DNA from: Pseudoneurospora amorphoporcata
Taxonomy: Eukaryota > Ascomycota > Sordariomycetes > Sordariales > Sordariaceae
Reading direction: 5' to 3'
Length of the DNA stretch: 53,085 nt
NCBI GenBank assembly: GCA_033297205.1
Contig: MU859284.1
Coordinates: forward strand, 1-53,085
Shown here: piece by piece, positions 10,933 to 21,339 of the stretch
How the letters are laid out: each line of letters begins with the position of its first letter
Position numbering within the stretch: the stretch's first letter is position 1
Notes under the pieces: model-generated
Database searches by the model: none
Told to the model about the DNA's origin: nothing
Seen by the model: only the letters and a program-made list of their open reading frames with translations
Program-made: the position numbers and the translations under genes

Positions 10933-12507
10933 GTTGACAAGCTATGAGAGGGTAAGCTGCTGGGAATACACGATAGATAAAATTTGAGCATACCTCGGCT
11001 CTAGTGTGTCTTGGAAGTATAAAACCAGGGCGTCGACGACGTTTCTGGCGGGATATACTGCTTGCAGTTTGATTTTGGTGACTCCGAGCTTAGGCGACTA
11101 AAATGTGGTGATTCTGTAGCTGTAATGGGGAAGAAAGAAAAAACCAGGCATGCCAGGGTAGCTTAAATACCTAGGATGGGAGTGCCGGTGAATGGAATCG
11201 AATGGGTGCCAAGAGGCACAGCCGGCCAACACAATAGCAGAGTGACGCGGTAGAAGCACTGAAGGTTTGGAAAGTCGTCTGGTCGAGAGGACTTCCCTTC
11301 ACGTGGACGATAGAAAAGGAACCGCAGAGGGAAGGGACCGAGGTGGTAAAAAGCATCCAATAAACCTGATATTCGTTTGTTCGTCCACTTTGAAAATATC
11401 CGAGGACCAGATCAGACGACTGTGAAACTGGTGTCAGGTCGTAACTGGTGCCGGCGCCCTCGAAGCTCGCAGGCAGCGACCCGACACGAAATGGATCAAT
11501 GTAGGCGGCCAAAAATAATTCCAAGTCAACTTCCGCGTATACATAGAACAGAAAGGCAGGACAGAGCGCAAGCATCGCACACGACGTTGGCGGGCACGGA
11601 ATCGGGCGGTGAGGAGTCGTCATATTCCTCCTCCACTTGGACGGTATCCATGGCTGTAGGCGGTGATAGTGGTTGCTGTTAGGTTGTTGGGTCATTTGGG
11701 ATGCTGGAAGGACCCGGCGCGTCAAGACGTGAGATGCGGAGTGGACCGGTGTCAGCGACGAAGTCACCTCAACGTAGAAAGAGGTAGTCACCTTCGGCCT
11801 AGCCTAATTAGACAAGATGTGGGCCGCAGACGATTACGCTTGGCGCTGCCTAATTGATTTCCCAACTGTAAGCAGTACCGGCAATCGAAGGGCCATCGAC
11901 CGTCGTGGTGGTGGTGATGGACGTTGTAGTGGTGACTGGTGATGGTTGTAATAAAGAGGACACTTTGACAGACGTCAGAGACGGGAACTTCCAACTTTTT
12001 CACTGTCCTCAGTGGACCGGGCGCTTAGTCATGCTTGTGCATGAAGTGTGCATCCGAGACATAACTTGTGCGTGGACAAACTGGGACCATGCATTGTACA
12101 CAGGCAGCAGCAGAATCCTCTCCTCCCTGGAGATCGCCAACACCATTGTACTGAACATGCCCAAGTGAATTCATCATTGGTTTCTGACCCTACAACTATA
12201 TGAGTAAAGGCACCTCTTCCTATCAATCCCATCCATCAATGCCATCTTCGGTTCCCCATCTGTTGACATCTCAATCCCAGAATGGAAGTACTCTAACAAG
12301 AATTTTAAACCCTCCCTCGTATCGATTCATAAAACTTATGTCGAGCATGTCTTCGTGGTAGCTGAGATGTGCAATGAGCACATGATCTTTCAGGGACTGG
12401 ACCGACATGGCGCCCATGCTTCTGTGCCACATAGGATTGTCGCCGTCTCTCGTCAGTTTTTCCCTTCCTCCCAGAAAACCATCCAGGCATGCTCCCCTAG
12501 GGAGACA
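10933..12507. other. spacer between copies B and C
   Basis: Holds the promoter module of copy B at 11147-11192, a GGT/GAT-rich stretch at about 11905-11945, and a segment at about 12020-12200 that recurs, diverged, at about 14805-15000. A 206-aa minus-strand frame at 11171-11791 has no family similarity or splice support. I do not call a gene. Confidence 0.4.
11147..11192 (-). promoter_or_regulatory. family promoter module, copy B
   Basis: Minus strand: TTCACCGGCAC (11192-11182), about 12 nt, then GTATTTAAGCTACCCTGGC (11170 downward). It lies about 230 nt 5' of the copy B ATG, at the same spacing as in copies A and D. TATTTAAG looks like a TATA element. Confidence 0.6.
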
Positions 12508-13112
12508 TCAAACTTCGTCCAACAAAGGCCACTTGACTCCAACAGCACCAATGTGGTGCTCGATCTTGTGGAAAACCGAGTCCTAAGTGACATCGACGCG
12601 TTAGCTGAGTGAACAGTCCCGAAGGTTTTGAACGCAAAGAAGAAGAAGAGGAATGAAGCAACCCCGATCAAAGGTGGATAACTGGGTAAGGGAACAACTT
12701 AACATACCTTTCTCTCAGGGATACCCTTTTCCTGAATAACCGCCAAGAACGCCCTGTACCTAGACAAACGCACCTTACCGTCAGGGACATTTTTCTCCCC
12801 CATTTCCTCCATCTCCTCCTTTGCAGACATGAACGCCAATGAGCTAGGCCTCTGCCTCCAATACCACTCCGTCAGCTCCGCCTCATACTCCTCAGCATCA
12901 TCGTCGTCCTCAATGAACGTCGTCCAACATACGACCTTCTCCAGCGTCCTGGAAAGCCTCAGGAGCTTTGGGAGGCACTCGTCGCAATATGTGGGAGTAT
13001 CCGTAAATACGATCTCGACTGTCTTGAGACTTTCCAACTTCGTTAGCCACTCCAAACCGTGAGGCCGGATCGCAGGCTGGTGTTTTGAACCCCGAAAGCA
13101 CAAACAGCCAGT

Positions 13113-13115
13113 TCA
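13113..13115 (-). other. in-frame TGA at the conserved Trp of copy C
   Basis: The stop follows QHVSIH. Aligned paralogs read HVSLHWDKC (copy D) and HVSVRWDGC (copy E). The change is TGG to TGA. Confidence 0.7.
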
Positions 13116-13436
13116 GTGGATACTGACGTGTTGAATGTAGTTGGTAAAAAGCGACGACGACTGGAGCGCCTCGAAGATTGCGTATTTGGGAAGGGATAGG
13201 GGGGAGGGCTTGGGAGGACGATTGGCGGGGCTGCGGCATCGGTAGAGAGCGCGGACAGAAAGGTGTGGGTAAATACTGCCCAGATGGAACTGCGTCTTGG
13301 GGAGAATGCGAAGGAAGTACACATCGGTGAGTTCCTCCCGAATTTGTTGGCAGGTGATGGCGAGGTTTTGAATAGCGGTGATCATCTCGAGCTGCTGGTG
13401 GAGTCGATCAACATCCTCCGAGTCGCTGTTGAAGAC

Positions 13437-13496
13437 GCTATCGGTGTCGCTATCGGTGTCACTATCGGTGTCACTATCGGTGTTGCTGTCGGACTC
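13437..13496. repeat. 12-nt coding minisatellite, Asp-Ser-Asp-Thr repeat
   Basis: Four to five near-perfect 12-nt units built on CTATCGGTGTCA. On the minus strand they encode the DSDT repeat in the acidic insert of copy C. Confidence 0.75.
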
Positions 13497-13709
13497 GTCA
13501 TCGAGGCCGCCCGGAAGAGTCCAGATCTCCCGGTAGATCATAAGGCGGATTTCAGTTGGTAGACGGAGCAAAAGGGACTTGCTATTTGAAAAGCGAATTT
13601 CGGATGTTTTCTTTGAGGATGCAAATGTTTGACATTTCTTTTGAGCAGGCGCATGTCGTATGTTCCTTTTGGTAGAGTACATGCTGGATGCTTTCTCTGG
13701 GAGAGCCAT

Positions 13710-15163
13710 AACACACGTCGGAGGTTTTCTTCTGGGAGAGTGTTAGCTACTTCGAACACATATCATTATTGCACTCCCCTGTTGAGCCTACTTACCTGGC
13801 GACCTATGGGAAGTCGGGGTATGGCGAGGGCCGAGGAGAGGTTCTCGCAATAATAAAGCGAGGAGGATGAATTGCAAAGGTCGCTAGAATGAGAGAGGAG
13901 GTATATCTTGGTTGTCGAGTGTAGCGATCGTTAAAAATTCCGGGGAACGCGACAAGTTTCTAACGAAGATAAGGGAACTTTGGGGGTGGAAATCGTCGAG
14001 ATAATAACAGGTTGACTTTGAAGTGTCGTCAAGAGGAAGGGAAAGATTGATTTCAGGCAGCCAGGACGGCATTCATTAAGTGCGGGACGTGGTGAATTAA
14101 AAGGCTCGGGGATAGGTGAAGAGCAACGAGCCGCGCTGTTTTAGCCAAGGTTGAAGAAGAGCGGAAGCGGAAGATGGGGTGCTCAAGGTTCCAGGTTTCC
14201 GGTGTCGAGGCCAGGTGAAGGCCGTCTCCAGTCCAGGTTCTGTATCAGAGGACCTACAACTAGTCAAACACATGATCAGACGCGTCAATAATTAGCAGAG
14301 TATTTGGGCACCTTACATTTCGACTGATATTCATGCATAACGGTTACTCAGTTGACGATCCATAAACACGACCGGCGAAGGAAAAGCAACCGCCGCCACT
14401 AGCACCACTTTCACCACCCAAATGCATCGCGGCCGTCGTCGTCGCCGCCGTCGTCGTCGTCGTCGTCGCTGTTATCCTCACTATCGTCATTGCCGCCGCT
14501 GTCATTGTCGCTGTTGCCCGGGTGATTCAATCTGCGATACAAATAAACAGTTTGAGGATTGAAGCACTGATGCAATCAAACTTGGAGTAATGGTTCTCGT
14601 GATGGTGATGGTTGTAGAAGGGAGGAAGTTGGAAGATCTTGGAAAATCCGAGTTCATCGCTTGGACACCCCGCTCCATACCCCTCTTCCCCCTTCTCCCC
14701 ATATCTCATCCATCGTGGTTTCCTAAAATATCAATTCATCAGTGTTAGTCAAACACGCAGTGTCTTAGGCTCCAGGAGTGGGGGGGGGATTACATAGGTA
14801 GTTATGCTGCTTGCAGTGGTGCATGAGGTTTGCACCTGCATTCAAGAGAAAACTTGTCTATGCATTGGACTCAATGATCCCTCCTTCAAAACATTCAACA
14901 CCATGGAAATCGATATGCCCAGGTCAATGGTTATGGATATATAATCCTAGAACTGACTTATGTAAGAACCTCTGCCTAACTGATCGTGCTACTTCCCTTT
15001 CGTCTGCGCCGTCTCCTGACATCTCACTTCTTGACCGAACAGGTATCCTAGGGACAGGCATGCAACCCAATGACCGAGTGTCTTCTTCGTGTCCCCTCGA
15101 GCCTGCATCCGACGGACCGTCCTTTTGCCAGATCGAAAGCTTCCGAATCCTCCATGTCGGTAT
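13710..15163. other. spacer between copies C and D
   Basis: Contains a decayed promoter module at about 14020-14100 (GGCAGCCAGGACGGC with a weak TTAATG in place of TTAAATAC), a CGT/CGC trinucleotide tract at about 14428-14470, a G run near 14780, and at about 14805-15000 a diverged copy of 12020-12200. The 206-aa plus-strand frame at 14811-15431 is not supported by any motif and overlaps the C-terminus of copy D on the other strand. Confidence 0.4.
14428..14470. repeat. (CGT)n-type trinucleotide tract
   Basis: Imperfect CGT/CGC repeat in non-coding spacer. Confidence 0.8.
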
Positions 15164-15725
15164 TCAGATCCTGTCCAACAGAGGCCACACAACGCCAACA
15201 GTACCGAAATGGTGTTTGAACTTGTACTCCGGTGCTTGTTTCTTGACGACGGCATCGATCTTATTACCCTCCAAATCTTCCTCCTCCACCCCGGCCGTAT
15301 GCATTTCCCTCTGGAACCACCCCGTTTCCGCCCACTTCCCATCCCCTCGAACGACAATGCTGTACCGCCGACCAGCAATATTGGGGTTGTCGTCATGTGA
15401 CAAGGGCAGGTTTCTGGGCTTGGAACAATAGTTCGATTCCGCTGATAAATTACTTTAGTCTCGAAAGCCTTGTTGATCTTCTCAACCTCCAGGAGAAGGT
15501 TGGGCTTCAAGGCCTTCTTATGCCAAAGGGAATCGGTACGTACTCGAGCTACGCATCAAGCCTTGTCGCCTGAGGCTTCAAGACATCTATCGAGCAGTCT
15601 ACATACGTGTAGATCTTCCTGAATGCCTTCATCCATTCTCCATCTTCCTTGTGGCGCTGTCCTTCATCCGGGCGCCCTGCTTCTTGCTTGGTTAGCTGTG
15701 GTTGCTTTTGGGATGACCGTAGCCG

Positions 15726-15815
15726 AGGGTCCGGCCGAGGGTCTGACCGCGGGTCTGACCGCGGGTCCGGCCGCGGGTCTGGCCGCAGGTCCGGTCGAGG
15801 GTCCGGCCGAGGTGG
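15726..15815. repeat. 12-nt minisatellite in copy D
   Basis: About seven 12-nt units built on GGGTCYGRCCGM. Two frames are open through it (RPDP-type on the minus strand, GSDR-type on the plus strand), as expected of any repeat of multiple-of-three length; neither is a supported protein. Confidence 0.85.
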
Positions 15816-16032
15816 GTGTTGTGGCCAGAGGCCACTGAGCATCTTGAGGCTAATGCTAGGCGTTGAGGTTCTGTTGAGTCTTGCGATCCTAACCCCTGGA
15901 CTGTGGGCAATGTCCGTGTGACACGTCAGGATACCATGGTCGACCGACTGCCTTCTCCAACTTCACCAATACCTCGGTGAGCTTCCCCCGGCACTCACGA
16001 CAGAAAGAATCGGGCTCGTGCCACATCTCCTG

Positions 16033-16035
16033 CTA
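16033..16035 (-). other. in-frame TAG in copy D
   Basis: The stop lies between PTEDER and QEMW in a frame that keeps family similarity on both sides. A CAG to TAG change (C in a CpA context) would account for it. Confidence 0.65.
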
Positions 16036-16671
16036 CCGCTCGTCTTCAGTGGGCGCCACCATACCCGGAACCCATTCCTTCGTGAAATCCTCGGTCGCAC
16101 TGTAGAGCGGGTCGGTGATTACCAGCTCCAGCGTCTTCAGCTGTTCGCACTTGCCCAGCCAGTCCGGGACCTCATTACAATCCTGCAGGTAATGATACTG
16201 AGAGCCTAACGTGATTATACATTTATCCCAGTGTAGGCTGACGTGCTGGACATGTTTGGTGAATAGCGGAGAGGACCGAAGTCTTTCGAGGAAACCATAG
16301 TGGGAAGCGCGGTACGCGAAGTATGCGTGAAGGCGCGGGTGGGAGTTGCGCAGGTGGATTTGGGTGTGCGCGAGCTCCGTGATGAGCTCATCGCGGATCT
16401 GGGCGCAAGTGTTGGCAAGGTTCTGAAGACTGGCAACTGACTCAAACTGCTGGTTGATTTGATTGAGGTCTTCTTCGTCGACGGATTCGGAATCCTGGTC
16501 GCTGTCGGAATTGGAATCAAGTTCGTTGTGCGAGTCGATATCTTCGACATTTTCGCCGTCCTCGGAGCCGGGTTTGACAGTGACTGCCCAGACCTCCCTG
16601 TAGATCATGAACCGGATCTCAGCCGGAAGGGAGAGCAGATGTAGGGGTATGCTGTGGCTGGGAATCGGCAT

Positions 16672-17672
16672 TTTGAATTTGAATGGTGAGTAGTGGTAGT
16701 TGATAGTTGTGGTTGTAAATCGATGTGGCCTTGGATGGTAGTAGTCGACAATGTCTTCGGAAAGATGTGATGCGAAGAGTAGAATTGAAAAGAGACTGGG
16801 AAGCCATGTCGCAAAATTGTAGTGGCCGATATACAAAAGTTGACTCGAGAAAATCGGCTTGACTCTGACGTAGTGTTAGGAAGAAGGGAAAAAGACAGCC
16901 ATGGCAGCCAAGGCAGGATTAAATACTGGAGGGTTTGTCGGTGAATAGGAAGCCCGGTGAATGGGAGCCCTTGGTGGTGAATGGATGAAGAGTCCAGGTA
17001 CGTGTCGGCACTTGGCAGAGGTTCAAGAAGAGGGCAAAGGAGGTCGGATACTCAGCAAGGTTCCAAGTTTTCCGTCTCTGTACAAGGTGAAGGGTGCCTT
17101 AGGATCCCGTCTTTGCCGAAGGACTCAGGCGGTCTCTGAAAAAATTGTTGAGACCATCTCAACCCAGGCTACCCTCCCTGTCTCGAAGTAGGAAAGCAAC
17201 GCATAGTGGATTGATCAAATGCCCAAGTATTACAGTGTTCTCTAGATTTCAACGATATATTATAGCATATTGCTTTGCACAAGAGGTTGTTGCCTTCCTC
17301 TGTGCTAGCTTTCCTCGAATCCTCGTTGGTGTCGTTTTCCTCCTTCATTTCCCATTTTCTTTTTTTGCTTTTTTTTTCCGCTAACTCCCAAGGGTACCTC
17401 TAGAGGTGGTGTCTAGTTCTAGTGGTGGAAGTTTGGAAAAGTCTCAACTCTCAACATTCTTTCTGCCATGGTCGAGTGAAGTTTAAATACCTCTAGATGT
17501 ACAAAATCTCTCTCACCTGCAAGATACACAGCAAATATGGGGTTTGAAAGATATGAATTTGTCGTTGTGAAATTCTACGACTGATAGGCACCCACAAAAA
17601 GCTTTCGATCATCCCGCTACAATTTCTCTCCTAGCAAACCATCCGGGTATATTCTTCCAGGTAGGATAAGAA
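16672..17672. other. spacer and promoter region of copy D
   Basis: Holds the promoter module of copy D at 16845-16960 and pyrimidine-rich sequence near 17330-17385. A second TTTAAATACC occurs at about 17481-17491 without the other boxes. No gene seen. Confidence 0.4.
16845..16960 (-). promoter_or_regulatory. family promoter module, copy D
   Basis: Minus strand: TTCACCGACAA (one or two changes from the box), then GTATTTAATCC (16926 downward), GCCTTGGCTGCCATGGCTG, CCTTCTTCCTAACAC and GTCAAGCCGATTTTCTCGAG. It ends about 170 nt 5' of the copy D ATG. The same five elements in the same order occur upstream of copies E and F. Confidence 0.6.
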
Positions 17673-18696
17673 TTAAATTGAGTCCAGCAAGAGGCAGTCA
17701 ACTTCAACAGCACCCAGGTGGTGCTTTATCTCGTGCACCACCGATTCCTGATGGGTGACATCCTCCCGAGGATTCATTTCAGCCCTCGGCGCCGCCAGCG
17801 ACGGCTTGACCGTAGCCCTCTCCCTACAAAACCACTCCGCCAAATCCGCCTCCCAGTCTGGATCAATTACCGCCCACTCGTGAACCCAGCACTTGTCGTA
17901 GTCAATGAACATGCGGAATTTCACCTTCTCCAGCGTCTTACGCATGGACACGAGCTGTAAGCAGCAGTGCTTGCAGAACTCCTAACCCTCGACTGTGTCG
18001 TGAGGCGACCACCCACCGTCAGCCCGCGTCTGCGCGCTTTCCGAATTGGTAATGACGACCTCAAAGAGTCTTGAGGCTCTCGCACTCGGCCAGCCAGTCC
18101 AGACCGGTCGCCCGGACCGCATCCGTGTACCAAACACCAAAGTGCCTCATGTCACGGTTCATGCGTTTAGCCTCGGCGCAGGAACAACCATCCCAGCGGA
18201 CACTGACGTGCTGGATGTATTGTGTGACCAACGACGACGACTGGAGCACCTTGAAGATCTTGGGGTTGATCAGCGGTAACTGCAAGATTTTGCCTCGGGG
18301 CGTCGGACGGCGCCCGGAGCTGTCATAGCGAGGCTCGGGCGGATAAACGTCCCCCACGTGGATCTGCGTCTTTGACAGTACACGGGTGAAGAACTCCGCG
18401 ATAAGCTCGTCCCGGACTTGGTGGCATGAGTTCCTGAGGTTTTTAATGGTGGTAACCATTTCCAGATGTTGGGTAACTTGCTCCAAGTCCTCCCAGTCCG
18501 AGTCGTCGTTGTGGTGTGAATGGGAGTTGGGGTCCTCCTCATTGTTGTCCTCCCCTTCGGAGTTGGAGTCATCGTCGTCAAGATCCTCGTTGTCGGGGTC
18601 GGCCAGGTGAGTCCATAACTCCCGGTAGATCATGAAACGGATCTCGAGAGGGAGACGGAGGATGGGGAAGGTGTTGGTGTTGTCGGAAGACGGCAT
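17673..18696 (-). pseudogene. 2EXR-domain gene, copy E, frameshift and stop
   Basis: The ATG at 18696 gives MPSSDNTNTF then ILRLPLEIRFMIYRELW (an in-frame ATG at 18735 is also possible). It continues with a long Asp/Glu/Ser/His insert, CHQVRDELIAEFF, RVLSKTQIHVGDVYP, LQSSSLVTQYIQHVSVRWDGC and GLDWLAECESLKTL. The frame then ends in TGA at 18061; one extra T (CTTT for CTT) accounts for it, since the next frame reads LEVVITNS as in the paralogs. A TAG at 17984-17982 follows, just before EFCKHCCLQL and TLEKVKFRMF. The C-terminus EIKHHLGAVEVDCLLLDSI ends at 17673 and needs no intron. Two lesions make an assembly error alone less likely. The remaining 92-aa frame from 17951 could be translated but lacks the 2EXR motif. 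Confidence 0.7.
18061..18072 (-). other. frameshift site in copy E
   Basis: The sequence reads AAGACTCTTTGAGGTC where the paralog pattern (LKTLEVVIT) needs AAGACTCTTGAGGTC. The extra T creates the TGA. Confidence 0.6.
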
Positions 18697-18736
18697 TTTG
18701 GATAGTTCTGAGATGGTGTTAGCTGCATGGAACATG

Positions 18737-20160
18737 TGTCGGGATTTCCTGCTCAGATTACCTATCTGCTAACTCTCGAGAGGTGAAGTTAATGGAGTAT
18801 CTTGCCTCTTGCAATGAAAGAGGAGAAGGAGGGATCGCAAAAGTGGCCCGATATGACGAAGTTATTATATAGGTTGGGACGAGACTGGGTAGTGGTCGTC
18901 GAAGGTACCTCTAGTGATCGTTGCGATTGTCAATAAGATGTGATGCCGAAGTCTCAGAGGTGAAAGTGTTGGGCCGCCGCCACCTGGTAAGGTTGGCTGG
19001 CACTTGGTCCACTTTCACTTCCAGACCACACCAGTATTTTGTCCTTCTTTCTTTCTCTTCCCGTAGCGCTTTCTTTCGTCATCATCACAATATCATCACT
19101 TCTTTCTTTGATTCAGCGTATCGCTTCCACAGAAAGACTTGGAGTCCTATCGTGAAATAGTGACCGATGTGCAAAAATCGACTGCAGAAAATCGGGCTGA
19201 CTTTTCTTTTGAGGTGGTGTCAGGAAGAAGGAAGAGTTGATGCCAGGGCAGCCAGGGCAGCCTTAAATACTAGCTGGAGGGGGGGTGCCGGTGAATTGGA
19301 GGCCGAGTGAATGGTTGAAGAGTATCTGAACGAGTGTCGCCACCTGGCAACGGGTGAAGGAGGACGGAAGAGGTCGGTCGGTTACTCAAAGTTCCCACGC
19401 AGCTTCGAAGGCAAGTGAAGGCCTTCTCCACTCCACCAGGTTTTGTGAATCCGGTCACCTTCACCTTGATCTGGCTAGGCGAACCTGTGGCTTGAGGGAT
19501 ATATAGTTATCATTAGCATCGCCATGCACTTCACTCGTACTCCAACCTTAGCAGAATTCTCATCCCAGCAAATTACCATGCTGTCCCAACCCGGGCCTTC
19601 ACTTGCTCCACTCGACCGACGAACACATGCGAGCTGCTCGGCATCGGCATGGTTCTGAATGATCCTTGGTTGATCCTTGGCAATAACTTTCTGATGCTGG
19701 CCAAAATCCTTGGGGTTTTGAGTAAGTAGCGTTTTTTCGCACTGGGGGGCCGGCCCAAATGGCAGGAAATCGAGTAACTTGGACACTCTGGCACAACGTC
19801 TCCGCCATAACCATTTGTGATGAGATAAAAGGATATCAAAAGAAGTAGAATATTTTCATATGAATTTGGGAAGTTTTAACTGATTCAACGATGTTGTCAC
19901 TTTGTTGTTGCCATTTGTCGTAGGAGGTCCCTATTCCTTTTCTGCACAAGAACTCTTGCGCCGTGACACTTTGCTTATCTCTGGAGAATGAGATGTGCGA
20001 TAAGAATGTACCTATATAAAGACTGCTGAGGGTATGTGCCCCTGACGATAACTGCTGTCGACGATAATGTCGTTGATGGTACCGTTGTTGAGGGTGAAGT
20101 TCTTTGAGGGTGGAGCCGTCGAGGGCAAAGATCGTCGAAGGGAGAAAAATGTAGATTCGA
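18737..20160. other. spacer: promoter of copy E and an empty unit
   Basis: Holds the promoter module of copy E (19170-19330). The stretch 19475-20160 lies where a 2EXR gene would be expected downstream of the module at 20165-20260, but I find no 2EXR, QIRDEL or HHIGAV motif in it. About 60 nt near 19570-19625 resemble 23770-23830. Frames of 88-127 aa here are unsupported. Confidence 0.4.
19170..19330 (-). promoter_or_regulatory. family promoter module, copy E
   Basis: Best-preserved copy. Minus strand: TTCACCGGCAC (19295-19285), GTATTTAAGG (19270 downward), two CTGCCCTGG repeats, CTTCTTCCTGACACC, then GTCAGCCCGATTTTCTGCAG. It lies about 470-570 nt 5' of the copy E ATG. Confidence 0.65.
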
Positions 20161-20164
20161 CTGT

Positions 20165-20260
20165 GAAGTTGTTGAACGGAAAAAAAAGAAAACAGGAGCC
20201 AGGGCAGCCAGGGCAGCATTGAATAGTAGGTGAAGAGGAGTGTCGGTGAATACGATGCCG
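20165..20260 (-). promoter_or_regulatory. family promoter module without a recognisable gene
   Basis: Minus strand: TTCACCGACAC (20250-20240), CTATTCAATGC, then two CTGCCCTGG repeats identical to those of copy E. Downstream (lower coordinates) no 2EXR coding sequence remains. Confidence 0.55.
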
Positions 20261-20639
20261 AGTGAAGTGTTAAAGGATGACAATTGACGCTACCATGGTT
20301 ATTTGGTTGATGAATGGCAGAAGAGGACGGGCGCTTTCCAATATTCAGGCTACCTAGATGACAGTTCGAGTTTTTTTGTCATTGAAGTGAATCAGGCGCA
20401 ACAAACGTACCGATCTCACTCACCTTGGTATTCCTTTCGAAGGGCATAGAGTAGTCGATGTCATTGTCGAGGTGCTCGTGTTGCTCCAGGTGCCAGTCTG
20501 ACTTCTTAAGCGGTATGTATCCTCTGGTCTTGCTATATGTGGGGGAGTGACCAGAGTCGTAGAAAAAGGAGCAAAAGCCCAAAGATCCTCTGGTCAGCAG
20601 TCATAGCCGCATTACACAGAAAAGACCTTTTAAGTTGAG

Positions 20640-21030
20640 GAAGTCAAATGGCAGATGGGTAGTGGAGGTGGTAGTTGTGAAAGACTTGGACTTCCAAGTG
20701 TAAAGCCATCGCGAAAAACCTGGTGGAATCAATCAAATCAAACTACCAAAAGCGTGGTTGCGTATGCAGAACAGAAGGAAAGGGCAAACACATGATTCAT
20801 CGAACACTGGCCCAATTTCCGGCTCGACAGAGAAGCTCGTTCGTTACTTCCCTAGAAAGCACAAGTGAGCCCGTTATTAGGTGTGGTTAGGCAGGAAGGA
20901 GCGAACTGAGTCGAGCTGGAACCGAACTCGTCCGAAAAGTACCGACCGGGGCCAAATCAACACAGGTAAGGAAAAGCCTAAAACACGAGACCAAATGGTA
21001 CATCCAGCCGTATTCCGCCCGTATCTTTCC
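20640..21030. repeat. segmental repeat E2, copy 1
   Basis: Diverged match to 24690-25050, with shared landmarks in the same order: CATCGC.AAAA, GTTACTTCCCTAGAA, CACAAGTGAGCCC, GTCGAGCTGG and GAACTCGTCCG. No coding potential recognised. Confidence 0.6.
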
Positions 21031-21339
21031 ACTGCCGCATGTTCAAGGGAATAATTTCGTTCTGCTTCGATCCCGCAGCCCGCCCCTGAACGCATTCTAG
21101 TCTCTTCTCCTCGTCTCGTACTGCTTCGAGTCCGGAACACACAGGCAGCCATGCTTTCCCAATTCGCGGAATGTCTTGCTAACTCCCACTCAAACGTTCA
21201 ACGAACCCGCCCCGCCATGGACAAGCATTCGGATATTTGGAAAGTGTTTCGGTAATTTCGTGCTCCTCGACGAAGCTATTCTTCCAGAGTCAGACTGCGC
21301 ATCATCAAACTTGAGAAGTCTGCCAAGACACTCGGTGAA

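Larger units (their letters stand above)
12508..13709 (-). pseudogene. 2EXR-domain gene, copy C, with in-frame TGA
   Basis: Exons 13709-12708 and 12582-12508, with a 125-nt intron (GTATGT..CACTTAG). Domains in order: LLLRLPTEIRLMIYREIW; an acidic Asp-Ser repeat encoded by a 12-nt repeat at about 13437-13495; CQQIREELTDVYF; LPKTQFHLGSIYP; LQSSSLFTNYIQHVSIH; then TGA at 13115-13113 where most paralogs have Trp (HWDGC); reading on gives TGCLCF, GLEWLTKLESLKTVEIVFTD and LSRTLEKVV, and the last exon HKIEHHIGAVGVKWPLLDEV. The full frame would be about 358 aa. The stop could be a nonsense change. Alternatively it could be removed by an in-frame 51-nt segment running from a GTCAGT donor to a CACCAG acceptor, which would delete the conserved HWxGC block. 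Homology favours a broken gene; RNA evidence would decide. Confidence 0.7.
15164..16671 (-). pseudogene. 2EXR-domain gene, copy D, nonsense codon and insertion
   Basis: The start at 16671 (MPIPSHS) leads into LLSLPAEIRFMIYREVW, a long acidic insert (DSNSDSDQDSESVDEEDL), CAQIRDELITELAHTQIHL, FTKHVQHVSLHWDKC, WLGKCEQLKTLELVITDPLY. The frame is cut by TAG at 16035-16033, after which the same frame still reads FCRECRGKLTEVLVKLEKAV, matching the FCxxC..TLEKVV block of the paralogs. About 520 nt without family similarity follow (15410-15930), including a 12-nt minisatellite. The C-terminal part resumes at 15403-15164 with KWAETGWFQRE and YKFKHHFGTVGVVWPLLDRI. So the locus has at least one nonsense codon, in a CAG-to-TAG context, plus an insertion. 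The C-terminal intron of copies A, B, C, F and G is not needed here. Expression as a truncated protein of about 212 aa is possible. Confidence 0.68.

Noticed and set aside
11171..11791. 206-aa minus-strand frame between copies B and C
   Set aside because: No family motif, overlaps the promoter module of copy B, ordinary spacer composition.
14989..15510. 173-aa minus-strand frame
   Set aside because: Overlaps the copy D C-terminal frame in another register; only the other frame carries the family motif.
15549..15842. Arg-Pro-Asp-Pro repeat protein
   Set aside because: Frame kept open only by a 12-nt minisatellite; it lies inside the disrupted copy D and has no family match.
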